A stretch of 64,000 nt of DNA from the NCBI GenBank assembly GCA_013152945.1, contig JAADFL010000167.1, forward strand, positions 1 to 64,000. Direction: 5' to 3'. Each line of letters begins with the position of its first letter. The stretch's first letter is position 1. The translations under genes were made by a program, and so were the position numbers. Source of the DNA: Deltaproteobacteria bacterium (lineage in GTDB: Bacteria; Myxococcota_A; JAADFL01). The notes beneath the pieces are model-generated. The model was not told where the DNA came from and ran no database searches. It saw only the letters and a list, made by a program, of their open reading frames with translations. Positions 35,684 to 44,537 of this stretch are shown here, piece by piece.

Positions 35684-37924
35684 CCTTGTCGCAGCAAGGC
35701 CACCGAGTAACAGCCAGGCTGTTGCAAACAACAAGGGCATGGTGCCGTGAGTCACACCGCATCCGCATCCGGAATTGTCGGAAGGCTTCCATCTTTTCGG
35801 ATCCAGTGGATAGGCATCATCCACATCAGGTACACCGTCGTCGTCATCGTCCGTATCGATGCGGTTTGGCTGGCCGTCATTGTCCGTATCTCTCGAACAG
35901 TCTGATCCGTCGCTGCATATATCTTTGTCATCCGGGATGCCGTCGTTGTCATCATCCGGGTCCTGGGCATCGTTCACTCCGTCATTATCATGATCAAGCG
36001 GCCTCTTGTCCTTGTAGTCAGGCACGCCGTCATCATCGTCATCTCCATCTCGATTGTCTGGAACACCGTCTTTATCCGCATCGCCGGTGCCGCATTGTCC
36101 CTCCATGCAAACCTGGCCCGAAGGACACTTTATCAGGTTGCATGGGTCTCCGATACAGTTGCCCGCCTTGCATACCTGCCCCTCGGCACAAGTCACGTCC
36201 TTGCACGGATCGGGAACACACGAACCATTCCTGCATGTCTCACCCTCCGGGCAAAACTGCATTGCGCACGGATCGGCTACGCAATTTCCATCCATGCACG
36301 CCTCACCCTCGTGGCAAATCACGTTGGCACAGGATCCAACGCAATCACCGTTATCGTTACAGTATTCATTGCCCGGACAGAGAACTCCAACACATGGATC
36401 TTCTATGCAACGCTTGCCGTCACACACCTTTCCATCCTCGCATTCATGCCCTTTTTCAAGACATGTTATTTCCACGCAGTTTCCATCCCGGCACTCCTCG
36501 TTGGGTTTACACTCCACACCCACACAAGGACCTACACACCTTCCGCTCCTGCATACTTTATCCGAGGGGCATTCGTCGTTACCGGCGCACTTCTTTGGAA
36601 CACATAAATCATTTTCGCAAACTTCACCGGTAGGGCATTCTCCCATCTGGCATCCGCAGGCGCATTCTCCTGATATGCACTTGCATCCTGCAGGACAGAG
36701 GTTTTCGCCGTCATCCACCTTTCCATTGCAATCATTGTCCACCAGGTCACAGACCTCTTCCGGCACAGGGCCGCAACCGCCACATGCGTTGGTTACATTC
36801 TCATCGACCAGTCCGTCACAGTCGTTGTCCACGTAGTCGCAGACCTCTTTCTCTGCATTCGGAGCCGTGCAATCCACCCACTTTCCATCCTCGCACCTCT
36901 CGGAACCCGTGCCACAGGCATTTTCACACACCCTGGAAAGCTCTTCGTCTATAGCCCCGTCGCAATCATTGTCTATTCCATCGCATATCTCATTCTGCAG
37001 AGCCGACTGGATGATTGCCTGCAAGGCGGCAGCCAAAGAAACCGGATCATCGGCAAAATATGCATGGCCGTTACTCAGGTCGATCTTTCCCTGATCGTCT
37101 ATTGCGGTTCCACCGGCCCTGGCCATCCTGTCGAGGGTCGAAGAGCCGGTCATACCCTCGCCGAAACCAATTACGAAGGTCTGTATATCGTAATTCGTAC
37201 CATTGTATTGAGTGTTGCGAAGACTTTGTGCCGCTGTAACGGGATTGCCCCCGCACGTGTCTTCTCCATCCGTCAATATAAGCACAAAGCTCCTGTGACA
37301 CCAAGGATCCTTTACTGCAGGTAGATCTTCGTTCACATAATAATCCTTTGCAGCCTGCAAAGAAGCAGCCAAGGGAGTTGCACCATCAGCACGCAGTTCC
37401 TTGTTGGTAGGGTAATTTTCCTGGCCGTCGATCCATGCCAGTATCGAAGCCTTGTTTCCTTCCTGTACAGGAACCAGGACCTCGGCGCCATAATTGCAAT
37501 TCTTGGAACCGTCGTAGTTGATAAACTGGCGGCTGGTTATGGAAAGGTTGTCCGTACATGTCGCCCCCTGCGTTTTGTACATGTCACCTTTCTTGATATC
37601 CTTGCCTTCTTGCTGGTAATATCGCATCAAACCGAACAAAACCTCGTCAGTTCCATTGAGAATGGTATTAAGGGCCTGCTTGGCGATAAACATACGCGAG
37701 TCGTCTGCCTTGCCGTTGCCGTCCGTATCCACGCCTTCATAACCATTGCTTCCATCACCGCATGTGGCTGCACCCCCGGCATTCCAGGACATGCTTCCGG
37801 ATGTATCGAAAATGATAAGTAGATGGTTCTTTTGTTGTTGAGCCCTGGCAGGGTCTGACCGGGAAAAAAGCAGGAAAGCACCAAGGACGGTCACAAGGAT
37901 GACGATATTTTTTTGGTTGCACAT
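35669..37924 (-). CDS. surface von Willebrand A protein with MopE, EB-like and TSP3 repeats, MYXO-CTERM tail
   Basis: 751 residues; GGAGGTAACC directly before the ATG at 37924 fixes the start. Signal peptide 1-29 (ends PARAQQ). A vWA domain (about 33-330) has the metal site DTSGSMS and LTDGEDTCGG. Three MopE-type motifs (ICDGIDNDCDGAIDEE and relatives) follow, then about eight Cys-rich EB-like units (CPTGEVCENDLCV type), then Asp-rich thrombospondin-3-like calcium repeats (DADKDGVPDNRDGDDDDDG type), and last SGCGCG, a hydrophobic helix and RKRRD. That ending fits a MYXO-CTERM sorting tail. Probable cell-surface adhesin or matrix protein that binds calcium. Confidence 0.9.
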   Translation of the reverse strand: MCNQKNIVILVTVLGAFLLFSRSDPARAQQQKNHLLIIFDTSGSMSWNAGGAATCGDGSNGYEGVDTDGNGKADDSRMFIAKQALNTILNGTDEVLFGLMRYYQQEGKDIKKGDMYKTQGATCTDNLSITSRQFINYDGSKNCNYGAEVLVPVQEGNKASILAWIDGQENYPTNKELRADGATPLAASLQAAKDYYVNEDLPAVKDPWCHRSFVLILTDGEDTCGGNPVTAAQSLRNTQYNGTNYDIQTFVIGFGEGMTGSSTLDRMARAGGTAIDDQGKIDLSNGHAYFADDPVSLAAALQAIIQSALQNEICDGIDNDCDGAIDEELSRVCENACGTGSERCEDGKWVDCTAPNAEKEVCDYVDNDCDGLVDENVTNACGGCGPVPEEVCDLVDNDCNGKVDDGENLCPAGCKCISGECACGCQMGECPTGEVCENDLCVPKKCAGNDECPSDKVCRSGRCVGPCVGVECKPNEECRDGNCVEITCLEKGHECEDGKVCDGKRCIEDPCVGVLCPGNEYCNDNGDCVGSCANVICHEGEACMDGNCVADPCAMQFCPEGETCRNGSCVPDPCKDVTCAEGQVCKAGNCIGDPCNLIKCPSGQVCMEGQCGTGDADKDGVPDNRDGDDDDDGVPDYKDKRPLDHDNDGVNDAQDPDDDNDGIPDDKDICSDGSDCSRDTDNDGQPNRIDTDDDDDGVPDVDDAYPLDPKRWKPSDNSGCGCGVTHGTMPLLFATAWLLLGGLAATRKRRD

Positions 37925-37963
37925 GGTTACCTCCAAATAGGCCATTTGTTTTTCTATTGATAT

Positions 37964-37993
37964 AGGATACCAGTAAAAGTGAATGCAGGTCAA
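37964..37993 (-). promoter_or_regulatory. sigma70-like promoter of the von Willebrand gene
   Basis: On the minus strand TTGACC (37988-37993) and TATCCT (37964-37969) are 18 bases apart, about 40 bases before the ATG at 37924. Sequence match only. Confidence 0.4.
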
Positions 37994-38090
37994 TCCAAGC
38001 TGTTGCCTTTGGCAAAAGGATGAAGTAGCCTCTTTCACCAAAGTTGGCCGCCAATATCAAGGGCGGACAACCACGAGACGAGGGAATGAT

Positions 38091-39065
38091 TTGAAAAAAT
38101 TCGTTCTCCCTTGGAAAAAGGTCGATGCTGCAATGGCCGCAGCCTTTGAAGAACACTATCTAGACCCGAAAACCGGCGGTATTTCGTCTCCTGACCCGGT
38201 CAAGGGAAAAGATGGGCCGGGTGTCGGAGAGGTCGTCATCCCCAAAAGGCCGGCCTCAGTGGACTATTCCTGGATGATCCAGTTTTCGGACACGGTTTTG
38301 GACAAAGACTTGCGGGCCCGCCTCTTCGAGGCTTTGCGAGATCCCAAATCAGGCATGAACAATTTTCTCCACGAGGTAGCATCAGACCCGGAAGGCCATG
38401 CCCAGTGGAAGAAATACCGTGATTTTCATGCCTTCAAATATGTAAAACAATGGATAGCGGCACTGGGCATAGACTGCGATTTCGAATCAGAGCCAACAGA
38501 ACCACAAAGACACCGGCAACCCGGCAAAAGAGACATTGATTACGACGAACAGTGCCTTGATTCAGTGCTCCTGGCGACTGCACAAGACGCTGGAAAAATA
38601 AGCTTCCATGAGCTATGCCTTGTCTTGGAACAGGTTGTTAAAAACGTGGAGCTGAAAAAAGTGCTCAAGTCCATTATTAGGGATGGTTGGCTTACATTGT
38701 CACCCCCCTTGCATGGACCCTTACACGGGAAAATTAAGACCATGAACGAAAACCTAAACAAGGACGGTGATGCAGTTGTTGTGTTCACCCGTAAGGGAGA
38801 GGCCCGGCTACTCGATGCAAGGCTCAAGGTACTTAAGAAAAAATTGGATATTGCACAAAAGGACCCGGCTTTTATTGAAGATTTTGCCGAATATTTGAAC
38901 AATGCTGGCCAAGAGGCGGCTTGTCTGTTCCTGGACTACCTGGATGCAGAGGAAATAAACCGGAGCATGAACGTGTTGGCCGGAATCAGGCTGGCCCCTG
39001 GAACCAGGACCGATGCAGCGATGAGAAGAGCTCTTTCAAGGGTGAAAAAAACCGGTGGTAACTGA
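38091..39065 (+). CDS. UPF0158-like protein
   Basis: 324 residues from a TTG at 38091, which has GAGGG seven bases upstream; open frame before it looks non-coding. The N-terminal ~110 residues fit UPF0158: an AFEEHYLDPKTGGISS strand-turn near residue 15, then the pattern SWMIQFSDTVLDKDLRARLF, ALRDPKSGMNNFLHEV, WKKYRDFHAFKYVKQWI and LGI. The remaining ~200 residues, mostly helical, were not recognised. The function of UPF0158 is unknown. The gene starts a rightward run with the aminotransferase, S41 protease and GT4 genes. Confidence 0.62.
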   Translation: MKKFVLPWKKVDAAMAAAFEEHYLDPKTGGISSPDPVKGKDGPGVGEVVIPKRPASVDYSWMIQFSDTVLDKDLRARLFEALRDPKSGMNNFLHEVASDPEGHAQWKKYRDFHAFKYVKQWIAALGIDCDFESEPTEPQRHRQPGKRDIDYDEQCLDSVLLATAQDAGKISFHELCLVLEQVVKNVELKKVLKSIIRDGWLTLSPPLHGPLHGKIKTMNENLNKDGDAVVVFTRKGEARLLDARLKVLKKKLDIAQKDPAFIEDFAEYLNNAGQEAACLFLDYLDAEEINRSMNVLAGIRLAPGTRTDAAMRRALSRVKKTGGN

Positions 39066-39084
39066 CTCTGTTTGGGATAATGCA

Positions 39085-39999
39085 ATGGGCATGAAGATTA
39101 ATATCAACAAGCATATTTACGACCCTGAAGATGCGGCCGTTCCTGTCCTGGATAGAGGGTTTCTCTATGGTGATTCGGTTTACGAGGTGCTTCGAACATA
39201 CAAAGGCCGTCTTTTTGCCGTAAAAAGACACATAAACAGACTCTGCAACTCGGCAGCCAGAATTGCATTGAAAATCCCGGATCCAAGTGAAATATTGGAC
39301 CAAGTGAAAATCACCATGGCTGCGGCGGGAAATGAGGAATCCTACGTTAGAATTATCGTGACCAGGGGGACAGGTCCCATTACCCTTGACCCTTTTACTG
39401 CAGAGAATCCATTGACAGTGATCCTCGTCAAAAGGTTCGTAGAGTTCGAAAAGAAGCAATACGAGGAAGGAATAAGCCTATTGGTCCCGAATGTCAGAAG
39501 GAATTCCAGGTACGCCCTTGACCCTGCCATTAAGAGCGGAAATTATCTGAACTCCATTCTTGCTCTCGAAGAAGCGAAGAGCATGGGTTATGACGATGCA
39601 CTGATGCTCGATATCAATGGAAGAATCACAGAGGCAACCACCTCTAATGTATTTATCGTAGATGAAAACGGAGTTCTTTGTACTCCAAAATTGCAAACAG
39701 GCATACTGGAAGGCGTAACCAGGGGCTTCATCCTCGATTTGGCTGAACGCCTGGGCCTGGATTGCCTGGAGAAAGACCTGTTCCCGGAGGATCTTGAAAA
39801 GGCAAGGGAGGTCATGTTGACCAGCACATTGAGAGAGGTCATGTCCGTGACCAGGATCGACGGTCGAAAAATCGCTGACGGCAGGCCAGGCCCGGTAAGC
39901 AAGCTCATCCGTGAAAAATTCAGGCAATTCGCAATGGAATTGATCGAAAAGGAATCTCAAGACAAAGCTGACAATGACCATCATGGAAAGGTTGATTAA
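39085..39999 (+). CDS. class IV PLP aminotransferase (IlvE/D-amino-acid type)
   Basis: 304 residues from the ATG at 39085 (a second ATG follows two codons later; a GTG at 39055 would overlap the previous gene). Fold-type IV signatures are present: VPVLDRGFLYGDSVYEVLRT at the N terminus, the PLP lysine in ALDPAIKSGNYLNSILA, ITEATTSNVFIV and TPKLQTGILEGVTRGFIL, the phosphate-binding loop, followed by VMLTSTLREVMSV. It could be a branched-chain amino acid aminotransferase, a D-amino-acid aminotransferase or 4-amino-4-deoxychorismate lyase; IlvE-like is the best fit. Confidence 0.88.
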   Translation: MGMKININKHIYDPEDAAVPVLDRGFLYGDSVYEVLRTYKGRLFAVKRHINRLCNSAARIALKIPDPSEILDQVKITMAAAGNEESYVRIIVTRGTGPITLDPFTAENPLTVILVKRFVEFEKKQYEEGISLLVPNVRRNSRYALDPAIKSGNYLNSILALEEAKSMGYDDALMLDINGRITEATTSNVFIVDENGVLCTPKLQTGILEGVTRGFILDLAERLGLDCLEKDLFPEDLEKAREVMLTSTLREVMSVTRIDGRKIADGRPGPVSKLIREKFRQFAMELIEKESQDKADNDHHGKVD

Positions 40000-40014
40000 A
40001 AAGGCGGTGGCAGA

Positions 40015-43000
40015 ATGCGTCAAATAAAGAAGAATAACCAGGAAACCTCGATGCGGTATAGAATCGTTCTACCTTTTCTGGCCGCGGGCATATTATTAGC
40101 TGCGGTTTCTGCCGCCAGCTTCGGCCTTGCACACAAACCTGAAAATGCAGAACTGTTCGACGCTGTTGTCCACACTATCGAAAGAGACTATGTGGATCCC
40201 CAGCGAATAAACCCCAGAAAGATGATGCAAAGCTCACTCGAAGCAATAGAGAGAGCAGTACCCGATGTATTGGTCGATCTTGGAAAAAAGGGGTCCAATC
40301 GCATAGTGGTTACCGTGGGAGTGAAGAAAAAGGAATTCTCCCTTCAAGGCCTGACATCCGATGTGAGTTCAATCGGCCTCAACACCGACCTGTTCCGCAA
40401 GGTCTTTGCATTCATACAAAAGTGGGTGGACCCCGAAGTAGATATGAAAGACGTTGAATATGCCGCAATAAACGGCATGCTCTACACCCTGGATCCTCAC
40501 TCGGTATACCTCAATCGTGACCAGTACAAGGAAATGAAAATCAATACGAGCGGTAATTTCGGCGGGTTGGGAATTGTCATTACTGTAAGAGATGGGGCAT
40601 TGACAATCATCTCTCCTATCGAGGGAACCCCTGCATCCAGGGTTGGATTGAAGGCCAAGGATAAAATAATGGCCATAAATGGAGAATCGACCATAAATAT
40701 GCCGCTTACGGAAGCTGTCCAGAAACTGAGGGGAGAACCGGGAACACCCGTAACCATCGCTGTTCTTCGAAAAGGCTGGAACGAGCCGAGGGATTTCACC
40801 ATCGTAAGAGCCATAATCAAGATAGAAAGCGTAAAGAGCAAGCTGCTCAAAGGCGATGTCGGCCTGGTAAAAATCACGAGCTTCCAGGGAAACACTACGA
40901 GGGACCTAAAGCGTGCACTTACAGGTTTCAAACTCAAAGCCAAGCATGGACTCAAAGGTCTTGTCCTTGACTTGCGAAACAACCCGGGCGGTCTTTTGAG
41001 ACAGGCTGTTTACGTGTCAGACCTTTTCCTGGACCGGGGAGTAATAGTCAGCAGGGTAGGTCCGGGGGGCCGGCTCTCAGGCAAGAGTATTGCCAAGGCC
41101 CTTGGTACCGAACCGAAATACCCAATAGTTTTACTTGTCAACGGGGGATCCGCCAGTGCCTCTGAAATCGTTTCCGGAGCACTCAAAAACCACGACAGGG
41201 CACTGGTGATGGGTGAACGCACGTTCGGCAAGGGGACTGTCCAGGTTCTCTATGATGCAAGAAAACAACTCTTTATCGACGATGACAGCGCCCTCAAGTT
41301 GACCGTGGAAAAATACCTCACTCCCGGCGGCATATCGATTCAAAGAACAGGGATCACCCCGGACGTACGGGTAATCGCCGAGTACGTGGACGACAAGGGC
41401 ATCGATCTCGAACCCGATACCAGGAGAAGGAGAGAAGAAAACCTGGACGAGGCCCTGGGCGGAGGCAAATCAAAATCGCAACACGAAAAACCTACTTTGG
41501 TAATTCGATTTCTCGCACCCTTGGAGCAAAAGGATGATTTTCCGACCTCGGAGCAAACCAAGGAGGCAGAGGTGGATTTCGAGGTCGAGGCAGCAAGGAC
41601 ACTCATCATGCAGGCAAAAGGATGGAGGGGATCATCTTTGCTCGCCCAAGCTCCAAAAATCTTAAGGCCCTTGCTAAAAGCGGAGAAAAAAAAGCTCGAG
41701 CAGGCGCTTGCCACAGCCGGTCTGAACTGGAGCCTGGGCAGGTCCAGGGAAAAGGCGAAACTGGAGGCAACCCTCCATGTCGGCAGGGCGGTCAATCAGG
41801 ATATGGAATCAAAAAAGACCAAAAAGCCGACCAGGAAACCACCTACCTGCCGAATCGAACCCGGAACCGATGAAAAGCCTCTCACAGCCGGCGAAACAGC
41901 CTGCATGGTGGTGAGTGTACACAACAAGGGACCGGGCACGGTATACCGGCTTCACGGAATTTCGGAATGTATCAAGTGCGACCAAAGCCCATTCGACCAA
42001 CAGGAATTCGTACTTGGAAAGATAAAAAGAGGAAAAACTCAATCATGGTCGGTGCCTATAAAGATTCCGAACAGCCAGCTTACAGGGGTGCAGGAGATAG
42101 AAGTTCACTTCAAGGAACCATACAAGAGGATTCCGAGGCCTATTCGTAAAGAGGTTGTCATCAATGCACTGCCAAGACCCTTTTTCGCGTATTCGTATAG
42201 GATATTGGACAATGCGCCAGGGGGGAACGGCGATGGCCTTGTCGAGGTAGGAGAAACCGTATCACTGGATCTTTCCCTTGCCAATGAAGGAGAGGGAAAG
42301 GCTCTGAAACCCCTTGTCCTGGTGGAAAACAAGGTTGGAAACAACATCTTTCTGGAAAAGGGCAGGATTACCGTGTCAAAGCCCATCCTGCCCGGGGATT
42401 CCACTAAAATGCGCTTTTTATTTCAGGCGAAGAGTATGCCAAAGGAAGACAAGGACCCCCTCGACCTGATCGTTCGTGATATTGAACTCGACGAGTTCAT
42501 GACAGGAAAACTCGGTTTCAGGATACACAGGCCTGTGAATGCCAGGGTACAGGCGAGGAATGGATGGGTAACCGCAATCCAGGATGCCGAACTACTGTCA
42601 GGCGCTTCAAAACAATCGCCTGAAATAGGTATCCTTCCCAAGGACAAATCCGCCAGGCTTATAGGAGAAATCGGCGGATTCTACAAGCTCTCTTTTAATG
42701 ATGAAAATAACCAGAATTTTGCCTTTGTCCGCGCACGGGATGTAAGACCGGCTCCATCGCAAAGCACGGCTGATAAATTTCTGCCTGCGCCGCAAAGAAA
42801 GCCTCCCAGGATATCATTGGATGAAAAAGGGCCTATTGTGGTCGACTCTGATAATTACACGCTTAAAGGCAGGGCTTTCGACAACAATGCAATCAAAGAC
42901 GTTTACATCTTCAACGGCAATAAGAAAGTCTTTTTCTCGGCCATGCCCAAGTCGACAAGGTCTGCCCCGGAAATAGATTTCACGGCCGATATAGCACTGA

Positions 43001-43110
43001 AGGACGGAGATAACCTGGTTACAGTAATAGCGAGGGAGAGTAAAGACTTCCTGAGCCGGCGATTTCTGATAATCAGAAAGAGAGTCAAAAAGCCACATGC
43101 CTCCCGCTAG
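40015..43110 (+). CDS. S41 C-terminal processing protease with long C-terminal extension
   Basis: 1031 residues (or 1019 from the ATG at 40051, which has AGGA upstream). One N-terminal hydrophobic segment (VLPFLAAGILLAAVSAASF) exports or anchors it. A PDZ domain lies at about 178-265 (GGLGIVITVRDGALTIISP). The protease part has the catalytic Ser in NGGSASASEIVSGAL (near 380) and Lys in GERTFGKGTVQ (near 406). After about 480 comes an extension not found in CtpA: a linker, CARDB-like beta domains (~630-830), an SH3-like domain (~842-915) and a last Ig-like domain. It resembles the MXAN_5808 type of peptidase. A periplasmic role in envelope protein or peptidoglycan processing is likely. Confidence 0.9.
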   Translation: MRQIKKNNQETSMRYRIVLPFLAAGILLAAVSAASFGLAHKPENAELFDAVVHTIERDYVDPQRINPRKMMQSSLEAIERAVPDVLVDLGKKGSNRIVVTVGVKKKEFSLQGLTSDVSSIGLNTDLFRKVFAFIQKWVDPEVDMKDVEYAAINGMLYTLDPHSVYLNRDQYKEMKINTSGNFGGLGIVITVRDGALTIISPIEGTPASRVGLKAKDKIMAINGESTINMPLTEAVQKLRGEPGTPVTIAVLRKGWNEPRDFTIVRAIIKIESVKSKLLKGDVGLVKITSFQGNTTRDLKRALTGFKLKAKHGLKGLVLDLRNNPGGLLRQAVYVSDLFLDRGVIVSRVGPGGRLSGKSIAKALGTEPKYPIVLLVNGGSASASEIVSGALKNHDRALVMGERTFGKGTVQVLYDARKQLFIDDDSALKLTVEKYLTPGGISIQRTGITPDVRVIAEYVDDKGIDLEPDTRRRREENLDEALGGGKSKSQHEKPTLVIRFLAPLEQKDDFPTSEQTKEAEVDFEVEAARTLIMQAKGWRGSSLLAQAPKILRPLLKAEKKKLEQALATAGLNWSLGRSREKAKLEATLHVGRAVNQDMESKKTKKPTRKPPTCRIEPGTDEKPLTAGETACMVVSVHNKGPGTVYRLHGISECIKCDQSPFDQQEFVLGKIKRGKTQSWSVPIKIPNSQLTGVQEIEVHFKEPYKRIPRPIRKEVVINALPRPFFAYSYRILDNAPGGNGDGLVEVGETVSLDLSLANEGEGKALKPLVLVENKVGNNIFLEKGRITVSKPILPGDSTKMRFLFQAKSMPKEDKDPLDLIVRDIELDEFMTGKLGFRIHRPVNARVQARNGWVTAIQDAELLSGASKQSPEIGILPKDKSARLIGEIGGFYKLSFNDENNQNFAFVRARDVRPAPSQSTADKFLPAPQRKPPRISLDEKGPIVVDSDNYTLKGRAFDNNAIKDVYIFNGNKKVFFSAMPKSTRSAPEIDFTADIALKDGDNLVTVIARESKDFLSRRFLIIRKRVKKPHASR

Positions 43111-44467
43111 CAGGCTATCGGTTCGCCTGGAAAAGCATGTCAAAGAAGGGGCCGCCTTTAGCAAGACTTCGTCTAAAAGAGGTGACCCAATAAAGCAATC
43201 GGAAAATATTATCGGCAGCGGCTCTAAATCCGGGAAAACATTTTTTCCCCGGAAGACCAAACCCAAAGTCCTGTGGGTTTCACCTTACGTACCTGTTCAG
43301 GGCCTGCATGCAGGTGGACACAGGATGTTTCGGCTCATTCAAAGATTGAAACGCGATTTTTCAATATCCATAGTTTCATTGAACGCCCCTCCCCTGAACG
43401 AAGAGCAAAACAAGCAAGCTGCAAAAACCCTGCAAGACATGGGAGTGGAATGTAATCTGGTGCCCTTTGACAGCTCCTTCAAGCCCCACTTGAAAGATCC
43501 TCTTCCTCAGGCATTCAAGTCTCTTCAGTCGAATCGTATGTCCCTGTTGCTCAACAAGCTGCTCTCACCGGGAAATTTCGATTTACTTCAACTGGAATAC
43601 TCTGCCTCGGGACAATGGATAAGATCACTGCCACGAGTGCCTGTTGCCTTGACCTTGCATCAACTGGAGTACCTGGCTTCATTTAGGGCTGCCATGGCTT
43701 CGGCTAAATTTTCGGCCAGGCTTCTGGGAATTTTGGATACACTCAAGGCTCTGTCTGCTGAAAAACAATCTATGCTCAAAGCCGATGTTCTCATAAGCCC
43801 TACGCCGAGTGAGGCCAGATTATGCCGCCTGATTTCCGGCAAACCTGCGGTTGTTGCTCCAATGGCTGCCGATCCCGTGCAATCTGAAAGAGGCAAGCGG
43901 GATTTTGACATAGTCTTTCATGGCAATTTCTCCCATCCAGCCAACCAGGATGCTGCAAAAATACTTCTCGACCAAGTGCTTCCCGCCGTCAGGCTGCAAA
44001 GGCCCGGCACGAGCATGGGACTCTTGGGCACGTTCATGGGACAGGCCTTGAAAAAAAAGGCATACCATGCCGGTATTTCGCCGCTTGGACGAGTCTCGGA
44101 CCTGCATGGCATGCTTTTAAAAGCACGGATCTTTGTGGCCCCCCTCTTTTTAGGCGGTGGCATGCGCGGAAAAATACTGGATGCCCTGTCCGCCGGCCTG
44201 CCGGTTGTTACAACACCCTTGGGAGCAGAGGGAATAAGCGACCAAAGCACAACATCTTCAAAAACCGGGACCAACTTCGACACCCCTGTTTTGGTAGTAA
44301 AAGATAAGGAGCAGTTTGCTCAAAAGATCCTTTGCTTGCTTGATGACCCGGCTATTCTCGGCAGGTTGTCGAAAGAAGCTCGGTCCCTTGCCGGCCATTT
44401 CAGATGGGACAAGACCGCCAGGGTATACAGCGCAATGTACTTAGGCCTGTTGAAACAAAATTATTAG
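43097..44467 (+). CDS. GT4-type glycosyltransferase
   Basis: 456 residues; the ATG overlaps the end of the S41 protease gene by 14 bases, and a basic ~55-residue leader precedes the fold, so a later start is possible though no better site was seen. VLWVSPYVPVQGLHAGGHRM begins the N-terminal Rossmann domain; the C-terminal domain has VFHGNFSHPANQDAAKIL, ISPLGRVSDLHGMLLKARIF and APLFLGGGMRGKILDALSAG, a layout seen in GT4 relatives of the TIGR03087 type. It lacks the VQD motif of the main cluster. Substrates unknown. Confidence 0.85.
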   Translation: MPPASRLSVRLEKHVKEGAAFSKTSSKRGDPIKQSENIIGSGSKSGKTFFPRKTKPKVLWVSPYVPVQGLHAGGHRMFRLIQRLKRDFSISIVSLNAPPLNEEQNKQAAKTLQDMGVECNLVPFDSSFKPHLKDPLPQAFKSLQSNRMSLLLNKLLSPGNFDLLQLEYSASGQWIRSLPRVPVALTLHQLEYLASFRAAMASAKFSARLLGILDTLKALSAEKQSMLKADVLISPTPSEARLCRLISGKPAVVAPMAADPVQSERGKRDFDIVFHGNFSHPANQDAAKILLDQVLPAVRLQRPGTSMGLLGTFMGQALKKKAYHAGISPLGRVSDLHGMLLKARIFVAPLFLGGGMRGKILDALSAGLPVVTTPLGAEGISDQSTTSSKTGTNFDTPVLVVKDKEQFAQKILCLLDDPAILGRLSKEARSLAGHFRWDKTARVYSAMYLGLLKQNY

Positions 44468-44537
44468 AACTATTTCCAACGATTACGGCGTCGTAAATAA
44501 CCTTGGGGCTTTTTCACAGAAGAGTTGGAACCGTGTT

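Noticed and set aside
35686-36836. Long plus-strand ORFs rich in His, Pro, Ser and Cys
   Set aside because: They are antisense to the repeat region of the von Willebrand protein and owe their length to its biased codons.
44468-44537. Bidirectional terminator between convergent genes
   Set aside because: Only a five-pair TTACG/CGTAA hairpin without a proper T tract was seen.
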